Positions 35,278 to 43,723 of a DNA stretch of 64,000 nt are shown here, one piece after another. The translations under genes and the position numbers were made by a program. The notes under the pieces are model-generated. The model was given only the letters and a program-made list of their open reading frames with translations, was not told the DNA's origin and ran no database searches. Every line of letters begins with the position of its first letter. Position 1 is the first letter of the stretch. Source of the DNA: Cryobacterium breve (GTDB taxonomy: Bacteria > Actinomycetota > Actinomycetes > Actinomycetales > Microbacteriaceae); the NCBI RefSeq assembly GCF_027594785.1, contig NZ_CP075584.1, forward strand, positions 62,001 to 126,000, written 5' to 3'.

Positions 35278-36171
35278 TCAGAGCAGCGCCCAGGCGATCA
35301 ACAACATCGTCACGCAGAAACCGGAGAAGAAGTTCAGCCACAGGAAACGCTTCCAGCCGGCGTTCGCGGTTTCGGCGCGTGCGTCGCTCACCGACCGGAA
35401 CGGCCACGCGGCCGCGATGTACGGCACGGCGAGCACGGCTCCGAGCAGGCCGGGCCAGCCGGTCGCGAGCATCAGCAGTCCGGCAGCGGCCCAGCAGCCG
35501 ATCGCGAGGCGCACCGTGCGCGCGGCGCCGAGCGCGGTCGCGATCGAGGCGATTCCGCCCTCCCGGTCCGGAACGACGTCCTGCACGGCGCCGAAGGCGT
35601 GGCTGGCCATGCCCCAGAGGAAGAACGCGGCGAGCAGGGCGACCAGTCCCGGCGTCCAGACCGCGCCGGCGACGACGAGTCCGTAGACCGCGGGGCTCAC
35701 GAAGTGCGTGCTCGAGGTCACGGAGTCGACGACCGGACGTTCCTTGAACCGGAGCACCGGCACGGAGTATGCGGCAACGGCGAAGAGGCTCACCGCGAGC
35801 ACCAGCCAGGACAGCGGATGCCCGGTGCCGGCCAGCACGAGCATCGCGCCGAGCACGGGCACCGCCGTGACGATCCCGGACAGCAGCACCGTGCGGTGCA
35901 GGGCCGGGTCGAGCATCGCACCCTCGACGCCACCCTTCCGCGGGTTGCGCAGGTCGGACTCGTAGTCGAACACGTCGTTGATCCCGTACATCAGCAGGTT
36001 GTAGGGAATCAGGAAGAACAGCGTGCCGACGACGAGCAGCGCGTCGACCCGACCGGTCGTCACGATGTACGCGGCCGCGAAGGGGTACGCCGTGTTGATC
36101 CAGCTGAGCGGACGCGACGACAGCAGCACCTGCCTGGTCTTCCAGAGCGTCGTCGGGCGGATGTTGCTCAT
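35278..36171 (-). CDS. crtEb: Lycopene elongase / C50-carotenoid prenyltransferase CrtEb
   Basis: A 297-residue UbiA-family membrane prenyltransferase with about eight helices. The first aspartate motif is in YGINDVFDYESDLRNPRKGGVEGAMLD and the second in FGAVQDVVPDREGGIASIATALGA. In the carotenoid context it adds two dimethylallyl units to lycopene to make the C50 flavuxanthin-type intermediate. ATG at 36171 overlaps the crtYf stop; it is the last gene of the operon. Intact. Confidence 0.92.
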   Translation of the reverse strand: MSNIRPTTLWKTRQVLLSSRPLSWINTAYPFAAAYIVTTGRVDALLVVGTLFFLIPYNLLMYGINDVFDYESDLRNPRKGGVEGAMLDPALHRTVLLSGIVTAVPVLGAMLVLAGTGHPLSWLVLAVSLFAVAAYSVPVLRFKERPVVDSVTSSTHFVSPAVYGLVVAGAVWTPGLVALLAAFFLWGMASHAFGAVQDVVPDREGGIASIATALGAARTVRLAIGCWAAAGLLMLATGWPGLLGAVLAVPYIAAAWPFRSVSDARAETANAGWKRFLWLNFFSGFCVTMLLIAWALL

Positions 36172-36671
36172 CGGTTCCCTCCGGACGATCGGGTGCTGGT
36201 GCTGGTGCTGTTGTTCGCACCGGTGCTGGTGTGTGTGCCGCCAGTGCCAGTGCCAATGCCTGTGTTTGTACTTGTAACGGTACCCGGATCGGTGCCGGTA
36301 TCGGCACCGGCGCCCGGCGCGCTTCCGTCGTGCTGCCGGCGTCCGCCCGGGGCCCGGCCCGGGGCCCTTCGCGCGGGGAACAGGGTCCAGAGTGCGGGGA
36401 GCAGGAGTGCGACGGCGACGGGATAGGCGAAGTCTTCGATCGGAGCGAGGCCGATCTTCAGCCCGGAGATCCGGGCGGGGTCGTAGGCGACCAGGCCGAC
36501 GCCGATCATCACGTTGTCGAAGAACGCGCTCAGGAGCAGCACGACGACGAGGGCGACGCAAACGGCCCAGACGTTCTGGCGCGACAGCTGGCGGCGCCGC
36601 ACCAGCACCGCCGTGAACGTCACGAGCAGGGCTCCGCCGAGGAAGACCAGGTCGAGCAGGACGTAACTCAT
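36168..36671 (-). CDS. crtYf: C50 carotenoid epsilon-cyclase subunit CrtYf
   Basis: A 167-residue member of the heterodimeric lycopene cyclase family. It has three TM helices: SYVLLDLVFLGGALLVTFTAVLV, VWAVCVALVVVLLLSAFFDNVMIG and the segment with the PxED motif (GLAPIEDFAYPVAVALLLPALW). With CrtYe it cyclises the C50 precursor. The C-terminal ~60 residues are an unusual Thr/Gly/Ser-rich repeat tail (about residues 110-167) encoded by a GGTGCTGGT-like stretch at 36185-36300. Decaprenoxanthin versus sarcinaxanthin cyclase type cannot be told from this sequence. ATG overlaps the crtYe stop. Confidence 0.88.
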   Translation of the reverse strand: MSYVLLDLVFLGGALLVTFTAVLVRRRQLSRQNVWAVCVALVVVLLLSAFFDNVMIGVGLVAYDPARISGLKIGLAPIEDFAYPVAVALLLPALWTLFPARRAPGRAPGGRRQHDGSAPGAGADTGTDPGTVTSTNTGIGTGTGGTHTSTGANNSTSTSTRSSGGNR

Positions 36672-36991
36672 GCGTTCCGCCCGCGGTGCAGAATCCGTTC
36701 TGCCCCGTGAACCGCGTTCATCGTCAGGTAGCAGAGGAACGTGAGGAAGAAGAGTTCCTCGAGCGGAAGCTCCGGCGCGAGCTGCACGCCGGTCATCAGC
36801 CCGGTCTCGCCCCGGTAGAAGATGCCCAGGCCGATTCCGCTCAGGTCCCAGACCAGCAGGAAGACCACGCCGATCGTGAGAACCGCGGCGGCCCGGCGTG
36901 CGTCGAGCCAGAAGAACAGCCGGAACCGCCAGTCGAGCAGCACCATCGCGCCGAGCGAGACGAGCAGGCTCAGCAGATAGGCCAGGCTCAC
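36668..36991 (-). CDS. crtYe: C50 carotenoid epsilon-cyclase subunit CrtYe
   Basis: A 107-residue small membrane protein with three helices: LAYLLSLLVSLGAMVLLDWRF, AAAVLTIGVVFLLVWDLSGIGLGIF and LEELFFLTFLCYLTMNAVHG. The PLEE motif (APELPLEELFF) is the conserved PxE(E/D) of lycopene cyclase subunits. GTG at 36991 overlaps the crtI TGA (GTGA) and fits the family start VSLAYLLSLL. It works with CrtYf, encoded immediately downstream. Confidence 0.9.
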   Translation of the reverse strand: MSLAYLLSLLVSLGAMVLLDWRFRLFFWLDARRAAAVLTIGVVFLLVWDLSGIGLGIFYRGETGLMTGVQLAPELPLEELFFLTFLCYLTMNAVHGAERILHRGRNA

Positions 36992-38760
36992 GATGCGCTC
37001 GGCGCACCGAACCCGGAAGCGCCGGACGAACCAGCAGGCCCGGCCGATCCGGCGATCCCGTCGGATTCCGGGTGCAGCGGCACCGTGACCCGCACGGGAA
37101 CGGGAACGCTCCCGCGCCGGGGCAGGGGCTCCGCGAGCGGTCCCGTGCTCGTGTCCGAGCGCATCCTCTTCAAGAGGATCTCCGCACTGATCAGGCACAT
37201 CGGCAGTCCGATCCCCGGAATCGTCGTGCCGCCGGCATAGTAGAGCCCGTCGACCTTCGAGGAGACGTTCGAGCCGCGGAAGAACGCGCTCTGCTTGAGG
37301 GTGTGCGCAGGGCCGAGTGCCCCGCCGCGCCAGGAGTTGAGGTCGTCGGCGAAGTCGCCGGGCCCGATCGTGCGGCGAACGACGATCCGGTCGGCGAGGT
37401 CGGGGATGCCCGCCCAGTCAGCGAGCTGCCCGATGGCGTCGTCGGCGATCGCCTCGATGGCCGGGGAGCCCGCTCCGTCGATGCCGCCGTGGCCGAGTCC
37501 GGGGTCCGCCGGGATCGGCACGAGCAGGAACAGGTTCGAGGAGCCGTCCGGCGCCACGCCGGGGTCTGTCGCACTCGGCATGCACACGTAGAACGACGCC
37601 GGCGACGCGACACTCGGCGTCTTCCCGAAGATGCGGCCGAAGTTCTCGCCCCAGTCGCTGGTGAACAGGAGGGTGTGGTGCTGCAGTTTCGGCAATTCGC
37701 CGGTCACGCCGAGCAGCACGAGCACGGCGCCCGGCCCGGACACCCGGTGCTGCCACCACGACTCCGGGTAGCTCTGCAGCGGCTCGGGAAGAAGCTCGGT
37801 CTCGGTGTGGTGCAGGTCGGCCGCCGAGACCACCCGGTCGGCGGCGAGCCGCACGGTGGTGCCCGCCCTGTCGACGTAGCTGACCCCGGAGACGGATGCC
37901 CGCAGCCGCTTCGACGCCCCCGGCCGGGTTCCCGGCGTGGTCGTGATGGACGTGACCCGCGCGCCCGTGATCACTTCGACGCCCTCGGCCCTGGCCAGGT
38001 CCGCGATGCTGTCGATCAGGCGGGTGAAGCCGCCCAGGGGATAGAGCACGCCGTCGGCGAGGTCGAGGTGACTCATCAGGTGATACATCGACGGCGTCTG
38101 GTCGGGTGAGGAGCCGAGGAACACGGCGGGGTAGCCGAGCACCTGCCGCAGCCGCGGGTCTGTCACGAAGCCTGCGACGAACTTGTCGAGCGGCTGCAGG
38201 AGCAACCGGGCCAGCCGGCCGATGCGGGTGAGCACGTCCCGGACCAGCAGCGGCCGGAACGACTGGAAGCTCGTGTAGAGGAAGCGGCTCACGGCCATCC
38301 GGTAGGTGTCCTCCGCGGAGTCCAGGTACCGGTCAAGGGCGGCCCCCGCTCCCGGTTCGATGCTCTCGAAGAGGGCGATGTTGTCCGCACGTTCCGCACG
38401 GACGTCGATCGGGTCTGCTGTGTCCTCGAAGTAGACCCGGTAGCCGGGGTCGAGGCGGCGAAGTTCGAACTGCTCGGCGGAACTCGAGCCGAAGAGCCGG
38501 AAGAAGTGGTCGAAGACGCCCGGCATCAGGTACCAGGACGGTCCGGTCTCGAACCGGAAACCCTGGTCCGTCCAGGTGCCCGCACGGCCGCCGAGCGTGT
38601 CGCCGGCCTCGAGCAGGGTGACCCGCTGGCCGTCGCGGGCGAGAAGTGCTGCGCTCGCGAGGCCGGCGATGCCGCCGCCGATCACGATGGTGTGGCCACC
38701 GCTGCGGCCCTCGCTGTGTGCTGCAGTGTTTCCTGTGGAGAGCGGGGTCACTTCTTCCAC
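36988..38760 (-). CDS. crtI: Phytoene desaturase CrtI
   Basis: A 590-residue FAD-dependent desaturase converting phytoene to lycopene. The dinucleotide motif is IVIGGGIAGLASAALLARDGQRVTLLEAGDTLGGRAGTWTDQGFRFETGPSWYLMPGVFDHFF. The C-terminal family signature is DGLYYAGGTTIPGIGLPMCLISAEILLKRM. Length is longer than usual (~500-550) because of an ~60-residue Pro/Gly/Ser-rich C-terminal tail. The start is GTG 38760, 12 bp inside crtB. Intact. Confidence 0.95.
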   Translation of the reverse strand: MEEVTPLSTGNTAAHSEGRSGGHTIVIGGGIAGLASAALLARDGQRVTLLEAGDTLGGRAGTWTDQGFRFETGPSWYLMPGVFDHFFRLFGSSSAEQFELRRLDPGYRVYFEDTADPIDVRAERADNIALFESIEPGAGAALDRYLDSAEDTYRMAVSRFLYTSFQSFRPLLVRDVLTRIGRLARLLLQPLDKFVAGFVTDPRLRQVLGYPAVFLGSSPDQTPSMYHLMSHLDLADGVLYPLGGFTRLIDSIADLARAEGVEVITGARVTSITTTPGTRPGASKRLRASVSGVSYVDRAGTTVRLAADRVVSAADLHHTETELLPEPLQSYPESWWQHRVSGPGAVLVLLGVTGELPKLQHHTLLFTSDWGENFGRIFGKTPSVASPASFYVCMPSATDPGVAPDGSSNLFLLVPIPADPGLGHGGIDGAGSPAIEAIADDAIGQLADWAGIPDLADRIVVRRTIGPGDFADDLNSWRGGALGPAHTLKQSAFFRGSNVSSKVDGLYYAGGTTIPGIGLPMCLISAEILLKRMRSDTSTGPLAEPLPRRGSVPVPVRVTVPLHPESDGIAGSAGPAGSSGASGFGAPSAS

Positions 38761-39729
38761 GCTCCTGGACCGAATGCTGCGCCGAGGGCGATCATGAGTT
38801 TCTCCGGATCCGGCACCCGAATGCGGGTGCTCAATAGTGCGCGTGCGGGGGTCTCGCGGAGCTTGACCGCGAGGCTCGCGAAGAGGCCGTGCGCCGTCGC
38901 GACGGCGCGCCGGCTGCCGAGCGGGAGCAACGGCAACGACCGCGCCGCAGCGTCGAGGTCGGCATCCATGTCGTCGAGCAGGAGGTTCTTCTCGGCGTCG
39001 GTCATGGTGAGCAGGTTGACCCCGGGAAAGTAGTTGCGTCCGAGGTCATCCCGGTCGGTGGCGATGTCCCTGAGGAAGTTGACCTTCTGAAATGCCGCGC
39101 CGAGGCTGCGGGCCCCGGCCGCGAGCAACCGGAGTTCCTCGTCGGTGCGTTCTGCCTGCTGCAGGAATGAGCGCAGGCACATCAGCCCGACGACCTCTGC
39201 TGATCCGTAGATGTATTCGGCGATGCCGGCGGCGTCGAAGGGGGCCGGATCGAGGTCGCGCCGCATCGAGGCGAAGAACGGTGCCGTGAGCCGGGCATCG
39301 ATGCCGGTCGCCCGGGCGGTGTCCGCGAAGGCGTGCACGATGAGGTTGGTACTGAAGCCGGTTTCGATCGCCCGCAGGGTCTCTGCCTCGAGTCCGTCGA
39401 GGGCTGCACGCTGGGCCGCGTCCGGGAGCCCGGCCTGGCTGGCCGCGCCGTCGACGATTTCGTCTGCGACCCTCACGAGCGCGTAGATCGAGGTGACCTG
39501 GCTGCGTTCCCTCGGCCCGAGCAGGCGGCAGGCGAGACCGAACGACGTCGAATAGGCGCCGATGACCTGCGCCGCACTCGCGAGGGCCGCAGCGGTGTAC
39601 TTCTCGAGCTGGGGGCCGCTCGCCGGTGCCTGACGGCCGGGCTCGCTCGACGTGCCGGGCGCTCCCTGTGCGACGGACAGGTCGGGATTCGTTGGGGGTA
39701 GTGCGCGCGCCGCGCCGGGTGTCGGTCAT
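38748..39729 (-). CDS. crtB: Phytoene synthase CrtB (frameshifted in this sequence)
   Basis: CrtB condenses two GGPP to phytoene. Conserved segments are YTAAALASAAQVIGAYSTSFGLACRLLGPRERSQVTSIYALVRVADEIVDG (first Asp-rich motif) and AAFQKVNFLRDIATDRDDLGRNYFPG (second). The ATG at 39729 overlaps the crtE stop (ATGA) but is one base out of phase with the core. The in-phase frame has no start before a GTG inside the conserved domain. Removing one G of the run at 39694-39698 joins them to a ~326-residue protein of normal length, so a homopolymer frameshift is likely. Confidence 0.92.
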
Positions 39730-40772
39730 CGAACGCGATTCACGGAGGTGTCGGCGAGCTGGGTCAGGGTATGCCTGAGGACATCCGGGATGGCGGGGGT
39801 GTCGAGGGCCTCGACGGCCCGGCGGGCGTGGTCGATCGCGAGTTCATCCGTGGACTGCAGGGCGCCGCACTCGCGGAGCAGCGCGCGTGCCTCGCCGGCC
39901 TCGTCTTCGGTGAGGTCGTTCTTGCCGACGAACGGGGCGATCGCGGGCCAGAGGCTCGTGGCGCCGGCGTAGGAGATCAGTGAGGTCTGCTTGCCCTCGC
40001 GCAGGTCGGTCAGCACGCTCTTCCCGGTGCGAGCCGGGTCTCCGAACACGCCGAGGATGTCGTCGGTCAGCTGGAAGGCGACGCCGACGAGCCGGCCGAA
40101 GCGTCCGAGCACGTCGATCGCCTCCGCGCTCGCCTCCGCGAGCACGGCCCCGGCCATCAGGGGCGCCTCGAACGAGTAGACGGCGGTCTTCTGCTCGAGG
40201 GTGGACGTGACCTCCTCGACCGACAACGGATGCTTGGAAACGGTGTTCGTGACGTCCGCCAGTTCGCCGGCGGCCGACACGAAGACGGCCCGGTCGAGCA
40301 GGTCGAGCAGCCGGCCTCGCTGTTCGCGATCGAGCGGCAGGAGGGCGAGTGCGCGGTGGGCTTCGCTCAGCGCGAGATCGCCGGCGAGGATCGCTGCGGT
40401 GGTCGCCCAGGCGCCGGTCTGGGTGTCGTCGGCGCCGTGCGCAAGTGCTCGTTCGGTGAATCGTCCCGCGACGTTCGCGACGCCGCGCCGGTGCAGGTCG
40501 CGGTCGATCACGTCGTCGTGGATGACGAAGGCGGTGTGCAGCAGTTCGAAGCTCACGGCGACGGGGACAGCGAGGGACATGTCCTTACCGCCGAGCCCGG
40601 AGTACGCGGCAAGCACGAGCGCGGGTCGCACCCGCTTGCCGCCGCTGCTCGCATGCTCGAGAGCATCCCAGAGCGCCACGTAGTGCTGCCCGTAGTCGCT
40701 CGCCCGCAGTCGGGCCGCGGCGAAGAAGCGCTGGAGTTCGGTCTCTACTTCGACGTGCGCGATCTCAGGCAT
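39726..40772 (-). CDS. crtE: Geranylgeranyl diphosphate synthase (CrtE/IdsA type)
   Basis: A 348-residue polyprenyl synthase. Both Asp-rich motifs are present: HTAFVIHDDVIDRDLHRRG (FARM) and FQLTDDILGVFGDPARTGKSVLTDLREGKQTSL (SARM). GGKRVRPALVL is the conserved IPP-binding segment. It makes GGPP for carotenoid synthesis. It lies between idi (8-bp overlap) and crtB (4-bp overlap). Intact. Confidence 0.95.
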   Translation of the reverse strand: MPEIAHVEVETELQRFFAAARLRASDYGQHYVALWDALEHASSGGKRVRPALVLAAYSGLGGKDMSLAVPVAVSFELLHTAFVIHDDVIDRDLHRRGVANVAGRFTERALAHGADDTQTGAWATTAAILAGDLALSEAHRALALLPLDREQRGRLLDLLDRAVFVSAAGELADVTNTVSKHPLSVEEVTSTLEQKTAVYSFEAPLMAGAVLAEASAEAIDVLGRFGRLVGVAFQLTDDILGVFGDPARTGKSVLTDLREGKQTSLISYAGATSLWPAIAPFVGKNDLTEDEAGEARALLRECGALQSTDELAIDHARRAVEALDTPAIPDVLRHTLTQLADTSVNRVR

Positions 40773-41301
40773 CGAATGTCAACTCCTTCAGTTGGAGCAC
40801 CATCCACGGGCTGAACGCCCAGGGACTGGAGAGTGCGCTCGCGCGCAGGGTCGCGGGGTCTGTCCACACGTACTCGGCGACCTCGTCGGGGTTGGGAACG
40901 GGGTTGGTGTGTGCTGTCGCCCGGTAGACCGGGCAGATTTCGTTTTCGACGACGCCGCTCGCATCCGTCGCCCGGTAGCGGAACAGCGGCAGGGTCACAA
41001 AGAGGTCCACGAGGTCGAGGCCGAGTTCGTACTGGCCACGACGAGCGATGGCGTCCTGCTGCGATTCGCCGGGAAGCGGGTGCCCGCAGAACGAGTTGGT
41101 CCAGACCCCCGGCCAGGTGCGCTTGCCGAGCGCACGCCGGGTGATCAGCACCTCTCCGCGTTGGTTGAAGACATAGACGGAGAAAGCGAGGTGGAGCGCG
41201 GTGTCTGCGTCGTGCATCGTGCTCTTGGGCGCCGTGCCGATCGAGCGCCCCGCTTCGTCGAGCAGCACGACGAGTTCGACCGCGTGGTCCACAACGTGCA
41301 T
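40765..41301 (-). CDS. idi: Isopentenyl-diphosphate delta-isomerase, type I
   Basis: A 178-residue NUDIX-fold isomerase interconverting IPP and DMAPP. Seen: ALHLAFSVYVFNQRGEVLITRRALGKRTWPGVWTNSFCGHPLPGES, with the catalytic Cys in SFCGHP, and the metal-binding Glu region ENEICPVY. ATG 41301 has a near-perfect AGGAGG four bases upstream and is chosen over the upstream in-frame start. First gene of the carotenoid operon, divergent from the MarR-type gene, so it feeds DMAPP to CrtE and CrtEb. Confidence 0.95.
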   Translation of the reverse strand: MHVVDHAVELVVLLDEAGRSIGTAPKSTMHDADTALHLAFSVYVFNQRGEVLITRRALGKRTWPGVWTNSFCGHPLPGESQQDAIARRGQYELGLDLVDLFVTLPLFRYRATDASGVVENEICPVYRATAHTNPVPNPDEVAEYVWTDPATLRASALSSPWAFSPWMVLQLKELTFDA

Positions 41302-41338
41302 CGCCCCTCCTGACCTTCCCGTCACCATACCCGTAAAA

Positions 41339-41359
41339 GTTGCTAACCAAGTTAGCTAA
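41339..41359. promoter_or_regulatory. Candidate operator between idi and the MarR-type regulator
   Basis: The 79-bp divergent spacer (41302-41380) contains TTGCTAAC-CAA-GTTAGCTAA, an inverted repeat with one mismatch, in an A+T-rich patch. MarR proteins bind such palindromes of about 18-20 bp. It is placed where it can block transcription of the carotenoid operon and of the regulator itself. Binding is inferred. Confidence 0.72.
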
Positions 41360-41380
41360 ATGTGAGGCTAGCATGGAGCA

Positions 41381-42025
41381 ATGCCCGAACGAGCCACTTC
41401 TCCGACTTCGTCGCCGGAGCCGACCTTCTGGCCGGCCCCTGTCGTCAGCGGTGCTGCGCGTGCGGCGCGTTCGACGAGTGCGACGGGTGAGACCAGGCCG
41501 CGCGACGTGCTCGCGGCTCTCCGGGTGTTCCGCGCGGCGGATGCCGCGATGCGCCAGCGCGCCCAGGCCCAGCTCGCGGTCAACGAGACAGACCTCCTCG
41601 CCATCAGGCACCTGATCCAGGGGGAGGCCCGGCGCACGCCCGTCAGCCCGAAAGACCTGAGCGTCTACCTGGGCATCTCGAGCGCCGCGACGGCGAAATT
41701 GCTCGCGCGCCTGTCCAGGACCGGGCACATCCGGCGCGAGGCGCACGCCGTCGACGGGCGGGTGCAGCTGCTGTATGCGACGTCCGCGGCCCACCAGGAG
41801 GTGCGACGCGCGCTCGGCGCCGTGCACGACCGGATGTTCGCAGCGGCGGAAGGGCTCGATCCCGCACAGCGCCGCGCCGTGATCCACTTCCTCACGGCCG
41901 TCGCGGAGGCGATGTCCGGCGACGCATCGCTTCCGGCGCCGGAACCGATCGCGGCACTCGCTCCGGACCCCGGTGCCGCCCCGGACAGGGGGCTGAAAGC
42001 GGGCCTCCTGCACGGGACCGCCTAG
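41381..42025 (+). CDS. MarR-family regulator, probable carotenoid repressor (CrtR-like)
   Basis: A 214-residue protein with a winged HTH: DVLAALRVFRAADAAMRQRAQAQLAVNETDLLAIRHLI, SPKDLSVYLGISSAATAKLLARLSRTGHIRREAHAVDGRVQLLYAT. The N-terminal ~35 residues and C-terminal ~35 residues are low-complexity extensions. In Corynebacterium a divergent MarR-type protein, CrtR, represses the crt operon and responds to isoprenoid diphosphates such as GGPP. The divergent arrangement here suggests the same role; ligand is not testable by eye. Confidence 0.83.
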   Translation: MPERATSPTSSPEPTFWPAPVVSGAARAARSTSATGETRPRDVLAALRVFRAADAAMRQRAQAQLAVNETDLLAIRHLIQGEARRTPVSPKDLSVYLGISSAATAKLLARLSRTGHIRREAHAVDGRVQLLYATSAAHQEVRRALGAVHDRMFAAAEGLDPAQRRAVIHFLTAVAEAMSGDASLPAPEPIAALAPDPGAAPDRGLKAGLLHGTA

Positions 42026-42034
42026 GCTTGACCG

Positions 42035-42562
42035 GTGCCAACACCAGCAGCCGACCATGTGACCGCCCTCCTCGCGTCCTACCAGGACTTCCCGGAGACG
42101 GGCATCCTCTTCCGTGACCTCAATCCCGTCTTCGCCGACGCCGTGGCCTTCCGGGCGCTCATCGACGAACTCGCCGAGCGGTTCCACGGGCAGTTCGACG
42201 CGGTCGCGGGCATCGAAGCGCGGGGTTTCCTGCTTGCGGCGGCCGTCGGATACGCGGCAGGGGCATCCGTGCTCGCCGTGCGCAAGGGCGGCAAGCTGCC
42301 CGGCTCCGTCATTTCGGAGAACTACGACCTCGAGTACGGTTCGGCCTGCCTCGAGCTCGAGATCGGCCAGCTGCCGGAGGGCTCCCGTGTGCTCGTCCTC
42401 GACGATGTGCTCGCGACCGGCGGAACGATCGCGGCGACCTCCCGGCTCGTCCGGAGGGCCGGCTACCGGCTGACCGGCGTCGGCGTCGTGCTCGAGCTCA
42501 CCGAGCTCCTCGGCCGCGACCGCCTCGGCACCACCCCGCTGCACACCATCGTCGCCCTCTGA
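42035..42562 (+). CDS. apt: Adenine phosphoribosyltransferase
   Basis: A 175-residue type I phosphoribosyltransferase salvaging adenine to AMP. Family features are FPETGILFRDLNPVFADAVAFRALIDELAERF, VAGIEARGFLLAAAVGYAAGASVLAVRKGGKLPG, and the PRPP-binding VLVLDDVLATGGTIAAT. GTG start at 42035, nine bases after the MarR-type stop. It is followed by a degenerate 8-base tandem repeat. Intact. Confidence 0.95.
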   Translation: MPTPAADHVTALLASYQDFPETGILFRDLNPVFADAVAFRALIDELAERFHGQFDAVAGIEARGFLLAAAVGYAAGASVLAVRKGGKLPGSVISENYDLEYGSACLELEIGQLPEGSRVLVLDDVLATGGTIAATSRLVRRAGYRLTGVGVVLELTELLGRDRLGTTPLHTIVAL

Positions 42563-42608
42563 GCCTTTGAGCCTTTGAGCCTCTGAGTCTCTGGCCCTCT
42601 GGCCTTCG
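42561..42608 (+). repeat. Degenerate 8-bp tandem repeat after apt
   Basis: Six consecutive units related to GAGCCTTT (GAGCCTTT twice, GAGCCTCT, GAGTCTCT, GGCCCTCT, GGCCTTCG) begin at the apt stop codon. This is simple slippage-type sequence. The rest of the 136-bp gap to the next gene shows nothing recognisable. Confidence 0.85.
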
Positions 42609-42698
42609 GCAGGCCGCTCGAGAGAGCAGCGCAGTCCGGACTGTGCGACATTCGGACGCTGTAGGGCGATTCCCGGCCCGATGCAGCATGCTGGGTGC

Positions 42699-43203
42699 AT
42701 GACGGGAAACGGTGACGAGTGGGTCTTCGCGCCGGACGGTCGCAGGTTCTGGGGACGATTCGGAGCGGCCGGGCTGCTCGTGCACCACGCCGAACTCGGG
42801 GTGCTCATGCAGCACCGCGCCGCGTGGAGCCACAACGGCGACACCTGGGGACTCCCCGGCGGTGCCCGCCACGAGCACGAGACCGCCCTCGAAGCCGCGC
42901 TCCCGCGAGGCGAATGAGGAGGCCGGCGTACCCGCAGAACTCGTCAGCCTGCAGTTCAGCTCGGTGCTCGACCTCGGCTTCTGGTCCTACACGACGGTCG
43001 TCGTGCGCGCCCTCGCACCCTTCGAGCCCGTGATCAGCGACCGGGAGAGCATCGCACTCCGGTGGGTGCCGACCGAGCTCATCGAGAAGCTGCCTCTGCA
43101 CCCCGGGTTCGCCCAGAGCTGGCCGGCCCTGCGCGCCCGCCTCGACGGGGCGGATGCCGGCGGACCCGCCGCGGACGCCCGCTCGCCGGAGTCGCGCGCC
43201 TGA
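42699..43203 (+). CDS. NUDIX hydrolase (frameshifted in this sequence)
   Basis: The Nudix box spans the break: GGARHEHETALEAAL in the first frame and REANEEAGVPAEL in the second, matching Gx5Ex7REUxEExGU. One C is extra in CTCCCGCG (42900-42907); removing it gives ...EAALREANEEAGV. The N-part is GAAGLLVHHAELGVLMQHRAAWSHNGDTWGLPGG. Corrected length is ~167 residues. NUDIX enzymes hydrolyse nucleoside diphosphates linked to another group; the substrate is unknown. ATG 42699. Confidence 0.88.
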
Positions 43204-43255
43204 CCCGTTCGCCCTGACCCGTTCGCCCCGACCCGTGTGCCCTGACCCGTGTGCG

Positions 43256-43723
43256 TCAAACGGCGGGAAGCACCCGGAAGACGGGGTGGTCCGCGGCGAT
43301 CGCCTCGAAGGCCGCAACGGGTTCGTGCCGTTCAACGGGGATGTGCGGGCGCCCGCCGGGGGCCTTCTCCACGAAGCGTTTCAGGATCGGCGCGCGTTCC
43401 GCGGCCGGCACCTCGACGAGCCAGACCGGGCGCGCCGTGCGCCGGCGGAGCGTCGCGCGGCCACCGGCCGCGCGCACGTTCCGAACCCAGTTGCACTCGC
43501 CGAGCATCGACACGAGGTACCACTGGCCGGCCACGTCGGCCATCCCGATCGGGAACCGGGTCATCTGTCCGCTGCGTCGCCCGACGACCTCGAGGGAGAC
43601 CCAGCGCGGCGGCAGGAGCCCGAGGCGCAACGCCCGGTTCCACCACCGGGCAAAGCGTCTCGCCGTGGCGTTCCCGTGTCCGCCGGCGTACATCGCGCGC
43701 AGCCGGTCTGTCTGCGTGCCCAT
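43256..43723 (-). CDS. Nitroreductase/quinone-reductase family deazaflavin-dependent protein (DUF385-like)
   Basis: A 155-residue protein matching the split-barrel F420-dependent family: WNRALRLGLLPPRWVSLEVVGRRSGQMTRFPIGMADVAGQWYLVSMLGECNWVRNVRAAGGRATLRRR. The pattern VxGRxSGxxRxxP and NWVRNVRAxG are typical. It may reduce quinones or nitro compounds with F420H2; no F420 biosynthesis gene is in the window. ATG 43723 overlaps the stop of the small upstream gene (TGATG), so it is translationally coupled. Confidence 0.86.
   Translation of the reverse strand: MGTQTDRLRAMYAGGHGNATARRFARWWNRALRLGLLPPRWVSLEVVGRRSGQMTRFPIGMADVAGQWYLVSMLGECNWVRNVRAAGGRATLRRRTARPVWLVEVPAAERAPILKRFVEKAPGGRPHIPVERHEPVAAFEAIAADHPVFRVLPAV

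Noticed and set aside
35278..36561. Extended crtEb frame with a Tyr/His/Lys/Arg/Trp-rich N-terminus
   Set aside because: The extension is the out-of-frame reading of the CrtYf tail; the prenyltransferase starts at 36171 with overlap to crtYf.
42561..42608. CRISPR-like or regulatory direct repeats after apt
   Set aside because: Units are 8 bases, degenerate and contiguous, consistent with simple slippage.
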